From Synergistaceae bacterium (GTDB lineage Bacteria > Synergistota > Synergistia > Synergistales > Aminobacteriaceae), in the NCBI GenBank assembly GCA_031289165.1, contig JAITPZ010000054.1:1-8336 (forward strand): DNA of 8,336 bases, written 5' to 3'. Position numbers and translations under genes: made by a program. The notes under the pieces were generated by a model that did not search any database, was not told where the DNA came from, and saw only the letters and a program-made list of their open reading frames with translations. This document shows, piece by piece, positions 5,630-8,336 of the stretch. How positions within the stretch are numbered: the stretch's first letter is position 1; every line of letters begins with the position of its first letter.

Positions 5630-8143
5630 TTATCCGCTCCTGCTTTCCGTATTCCAGAACTCATTTTCCATATCGGGGTCCCCCGGCGCCTCGGCCATTT
5701 TGGGGATCTGTGCCTTCCTCGCGATCTTGCTGGCGTACATGGCCTCGTCCGCCAGGTTGATCGTGTCCAACAGGGTGGTGGCGCCTCCGGGATAAAGCGC
5801 CATCCCGAAGTCCATGACCACCTGGATCAGCGGGCTTTCCGGATCGGAGTCGTCGCTTCGGATCTGGAGCTGAGAAAGCTCCTGCTTCATGCGATTGACG
5901 ATGATGTCGGCGTCCAGCTTCGAAACGTTCGGCAGCAAAACGATGAACTCGTCCCCCCCGTAACGTCCCACGCTGTCGCTGAGGCGCAGGATATTCTTTA
6001 TGGCGACGGCGACCTTCGCCAGCACCTCGTCGCCCTTGGTATGCCCGTAGTTGTCGTTGATCTGTTTGAAATTGCCCATGTCGCCGATAATAAGGCAGGC
6101 GTTGCCGCCGTAGCGGGTGATGCGATCGCTCTCCTCCTGCAGACGGCGAATCATGTAACGGCGGTTCCATATGCCGGTGAGGGAGTCGACGGACGCCTCC
6201 TCCTCGCGCAGGGCCATGAGGTCATAGAGCATCCAGAAGCCCGCCACGTAATCGGTCAGGAGCTGGTATACCTTGAGCTCCGAGGGCAGCAGGCCCGACG
6301 GCTTGCAGAGGTCGATGACCCCGACGCTCTGCTTCTGGAACATGATCGGGACGACCCACCGGGTCTCCAGACCGGTCTCGCCGTACTCCACCACCGGAAC
6401 TCCCCGGGCCGCGGCGTTCAGGACCGGAGATGTCTCGGGAATGGGGACTTTTTCGTCGTTGTACCACGCGAGAAGCTCCAGTTCGGCGCCCTCGCCGCCC
6501 ACGTTCCCGGAAAACAGGTAAATGGCGCAGGCGAAGTCGAAAACGACGTTCTTGAGGTACTCGAGCATTCCCTCAAGGAGGTGTTCTCGATTTCGGGTGA
6601 TCAGCAGAGTATGTATCAGGGAATGCAGCTGCTGCAGGCTTTCCGTGTGTCTGTCCAGCTCGACCCGGTTGGACTCTTCCTCGAAATAAAGCCCGATATT
6701 GCTGCCCACGATGCTCATCAGGGTGAGATCCTGTTCCGTGTAAGCGTTGAGAGAGGCGCTTTCCAGACCCATAATGCCCCACGTGTTCTCCCTGTAAATC
6801 AGCGGAATGGCCAGCATGGAGCGCGCCTTCGCCTTCCCGCCCCCGACGTCGCGGGGCAGGTCGCCCCACGCGATGGCCTTTCGGGCCGCGTAGCTCTCGC
6901 CCAGAGGAGCCGTCGGGGCCAAAAGGCGCTCCGCTTCCTCCGCCGCCGTCTCCCTCGTGAGGTCCGTCGCGCCGTCCATAACCCAAGCTCTGCCCATGAA
7001 CGAGGGGATGACGAGGCGAAGGGACGAAAAGGACACCACCTGAGACAGGTTTTCCTTCAGCGCGTGAAAGAGTTGAGCGACACCGTGAAATTCGTTGAAG
7101 CGACGCAGAAAATCGAAGAGCCACCGCTGGTTCTCCGTGAGAAGTTTCAGCTCCGACTCGTGTTCTTTCTGAAGAGTGATGTCGATGCCGGAGAAAATAT
7201 AGCTCTGAATATTGCCGTCGACGTCGAGAAGCACGGAAAGGCCGAAGTCGAGGACGATGCGCCGCGCGTCCCGGCAGACGAATTTCTCCTCCAGGTGGAA
7301 ATGGCTGTCCTCGTTCTGCTCGCACTCCCGAAGGATCTCTTCCATCACGTGCCCGGGATCGCCGCCGCGGGGCGTCTCCAGAAGAGACATGATGGGAACT
7401 CCCTGCAACTCCTCGGCGCTGCAACCCAGCATGTCGTAAAAAGCCTGATTGGCGTCAAGCACGCGGCCCTCGCAGTCAGTGACCGCCATGCCGCCGGGCG
7501 CGCTTTTGAAAATCGCCGAAAGGCGCCTTTCGCTTGCCCGCATGGCGTCAACGGCCAGCCTGTAGTCGTCGATATCGACCAGAGCCCCCCGAACGGAGAC
7601 GACCGCACCGTCCGCGCCGTACCGAACGGCGCCGCTGCGCGCGACAAACCACTGCCACTCCCCCGCCGCGCTCTGCATCCGCAGGTCCACGTTCAGACGC
7701 TCGTCGGGAAGAAGAGTCCTCTCCGCCGCCTTCCGAAACATCCATGCGTCATCGGGGTGCATCAGGGAAATAAAATCGTCGAGAGACGCGACGTCCCTCC
7801 CAAAAAGCGACGTGCCGTCGGGAGTGAACCGCATGGCGCCTGTGGCCGGGTTCCAGTCCCAGTAACAGCCGCCGGTGACGTCCGTCATCATGGTCAGGTA
7901 CGAGGACACCTGTGCGGAATTTTTCCGTTCCGAGGCGAAAAACGCCCACAAAACCGAACAGGCGACGGCGATACATCCGGACAAAAACAGCATAGCCCCC
8001 GAGAACATTCGTAATGCCGCCAGAACGAACAGGCCAAATACCGAGAAACACAGAAACGCCACCATCACTTTTTTGGAAAGCGGTACCCGAGAGAGAAATC
8101 CCAAAAAATTCAGGCCGTTTTTTCCGTCAGCGCCTTTTTTCAT
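5630..8143 (-). CDS. Membrane-anchored diguanylate cyclase with two PAS, two GAF and a GGDEF domain
   Basis: An 837-residue protein makes cyclic di-GMP from two GTP. ATG 8143 is preferred over the TTG at 8164 because GAGGA (8152-8156 on minus) lies eight bases before it. In order: two transmembrane helices (about 25-43 and 47-69) with a very short connecting loop, a PAS domain of the PAS_3 type (about 90-195), a second PAS (about 198-325), two GAF-like domains (about 343-490 and 503-643) and a GGDEF domain (about 648-813). The catalytic motif GGDEF is intact at 729-733. The inhibitory-site RxxD (Arg720 to Asp723) lies five residues before it, so product inhibition is likely. The metal-binding strand reads GDMGNFKQIND: the first Asp (688) and the Asn (696) are kept, but the usual second Asp of DxD is Gly690. 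The short periplasmic loop means signals are sensed mainly in the cytoplasm, through PAS and GAF. It is the first gene of an operon with the small exported protein. Confidence 0.95.
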   Translation of the reverse strand: MKKGADGKNGLNFLGFLSRVPLSKKVMVAFLCFSVFGLFVLAALRMFSGAMLFLSGCIAVACSVLWAFFASERKNSAQVSSYLTMMTDVTGGCYWDWNPATGAMRFTPDGTSLFGRDVASLDDFISLMHPDDAWMFRKAAERTLLPDERLNVDLRMQSAAGEWQWFVARSGAVRYGADGAVVSVRGALVDIDDYRLAVDAMRASERRLSAIFKSAPGGMAVTDCEGRVLDANQAFYDMLGCSAEELQGVPIMSLLETPRGGDPGHVMEEILRECEQNEDSHFHLEEKFVCRDARRIVLDFGLSVLLDVDGNIQSYIFSGIDITLQKEHESELKLLTENQRWLFDFLRRFNEFHGVAQLFHALKENLSQVVSFSSLRLVIPSFMGRAWVMDGATDLTRETAAEEAERLLAPTAPLGESYAARKAIAWGDLPRDVGGGKAKARSMLAIPLIYRENTWGIMGLESASLNAYTEQDLTLMSIVGSNIGLYFEEESNRVELDRHTESLQQLHSLIHTLLITRNREHLLEGMLEYLKNVVFDFACAIYLFSGNVGGEGAELELLAWYNDEKVPIPETSPVLNAAARGVPVVEYGETGLETRWVVPIMFQKQSVGVIDLCKPSGLLPSELKVYQLLTDYVAGFWMLYDLMALREEEASVDSLTGIWNRRYMIRRLQEESDRITRYGGNACLIIGDMGNFKQINDNYGHTKGDEVLAKVAVAIKNILRLSDSVGRYGGDEFIVLLPNVSKLDADIIVNRMKQELSQLQIRSDDSDPESPLIQVVMDFGMALYPGGATTLLDTINLADEAMYASKIARKAQIPKMAEAPGDPDMENEFWNTESRSG

Positions 8144-8275
8144 GCCAGCATTCCTCGTTCCCAACCAATTTCAGAAGGCGCACTCGAATCCGGGGATACG
8201 AAACCCGATCGGCCCTTCATTTCCATCATCCGCACGCGCAACTTTCACGCGACGCTCCACGGTCGCTTTCCCATA

Positions 8276-8304
8276 ATCGTAAAATAGAATCTTCTCAGTC
8301 ACAA
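8276..8304 (-). promoter_or_regulatory. Possible promoter for the diguanylate cyclase operon
   Basis: On the minus strand TTGTGA (8299-8304) and TACGAT (8276-8281) are separated by exactly 17 bases, each matching the sigma-70 consensus at four of six positions. Transcription would begin near 8269, giving a leader of about 125 bases before ATG 8143. It lies just downstream of the hairpin at 8307-8325, as expected for a promoter after an upstream terminator. No cyclic di-GMP riboswitch consensus was recognised in the leader. The match is modest. Confidence 0.35.
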
Positions 8305-8336
8305 GACCCCCGGCAGAGCCGGGGGCTTGATTTTGT
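8303..8336. terminator. Strong GC hairpin, probable intrinsic terminator
   Basis: A perfect eight-base stem, CCCCCGGC (8307-8314) and GCCGGGGG (8318-8325) with loop AGA, is extended by AAG and CTT around one bulged A. A T-rich run (TTGATTTTGT) follows on the plus strand; on the minus strand the tail (TCTTGTGA) is weaker. No plus-strand gene ends nearby, so it most likely ends transcription from a minus-strand gene to the right of the window, or works in both directions. An alternative reading as part of a coding region is given under findings. Confidence 0.5.

Noticed and set aside
5453..8014. Very long plus-strand open frame (853 codons) opposite the diguanylate cyclase
   Set aside because: Same effect: codon bias of the real gene removes stops in the complementary frame. 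The product shows no domain or motif, and the opposite strand has PAS, GAF and GGDEF in order.
8180..8270. Cyclic di-GMP riboswitch in the leader of the diguanylate cyclase
   Set aside because: Looked for because of the context, but the conserved core of the class I aptamer is absent and no convincing class II fold was seen by eye.
1..8336. CRISPR array, tRNA, rRNA or insertion sequence
   Set aside because: No regularly spaced repeats, no cloverleaf-like segments and no transposase motifs or terminal inverted repeats were found in either strand by inspection.

Overview
The window looks like bacterial chromosome with two different histories. Positions about 1640 to 8140 are GC-rich and entirely on the minus strand, with Shine-Dalgarno-led genes for cytoplasmic and membrane signalling proteins. 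Positions 1 to 1290 are on the plus strand and visibly more AT-rich; hand counts of two sample lines give about 43% GC at 721-780 and about 65% at 2461-2520. The signalling genes fit a GC-rich Gram-negative lineage with many PAS, GAF and GGDEF proteins. Synergistota or Desulfobacterota are plausible hosts, but no marker gene is present and this placement is only a guess.

Plus-strand block, 1-1290: the 3' part of an endonuclease/exonuclease/phosphatase (EEP) family gene is followed at once by a small gene with a PD-(D/E)XK nuclease-like core. The second gene appears to start at a TTG served by a perfect GGAGG just after the first gene's stop, so the two are probably co-translated. Their pairing, base composition and position beside an unexplained 350-base gap suggest an acquired accessory or defence-type cassette. 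This is the best candidate here for something undescribed.

Gap, 1291-1636: no convincing gene. It holds the convergent ends of the two blocks, a weak inverted repeat and unconvincing short reading frames on both strands.

Minus-strand operon A, 5009 down to 1637: a FIST-domain sensor protein followed directly by a soluble hybrid histidine kinase (coiled coil, PAS, HisKA, HATPase, a degenerate receiver and an intact receiver). A perfect TATAAT sits about 110 bases upstream of the FIST gene. FIST probably senses a small ligand and passes the signal to the kinase.

Minus-strand operon B, 8143 down to 5200: a membrane-anchored diguanylate cyclase (two transmembrane segments, two PAS, two GAF, GGDEF with an intact inhibitory site), then a small exported protein of unknown family whose ribosome-binding site begins one base after the cyclase stop. 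At the right edge, a strong GC hairpin and a possible promoter precede the cyclase gene.

Together, operons A and B place a phosphorelay sensor next to a cyclic-di-GMP synthase, which suggests linked environmental sensing. A direct link between them is not shown by the sequence.
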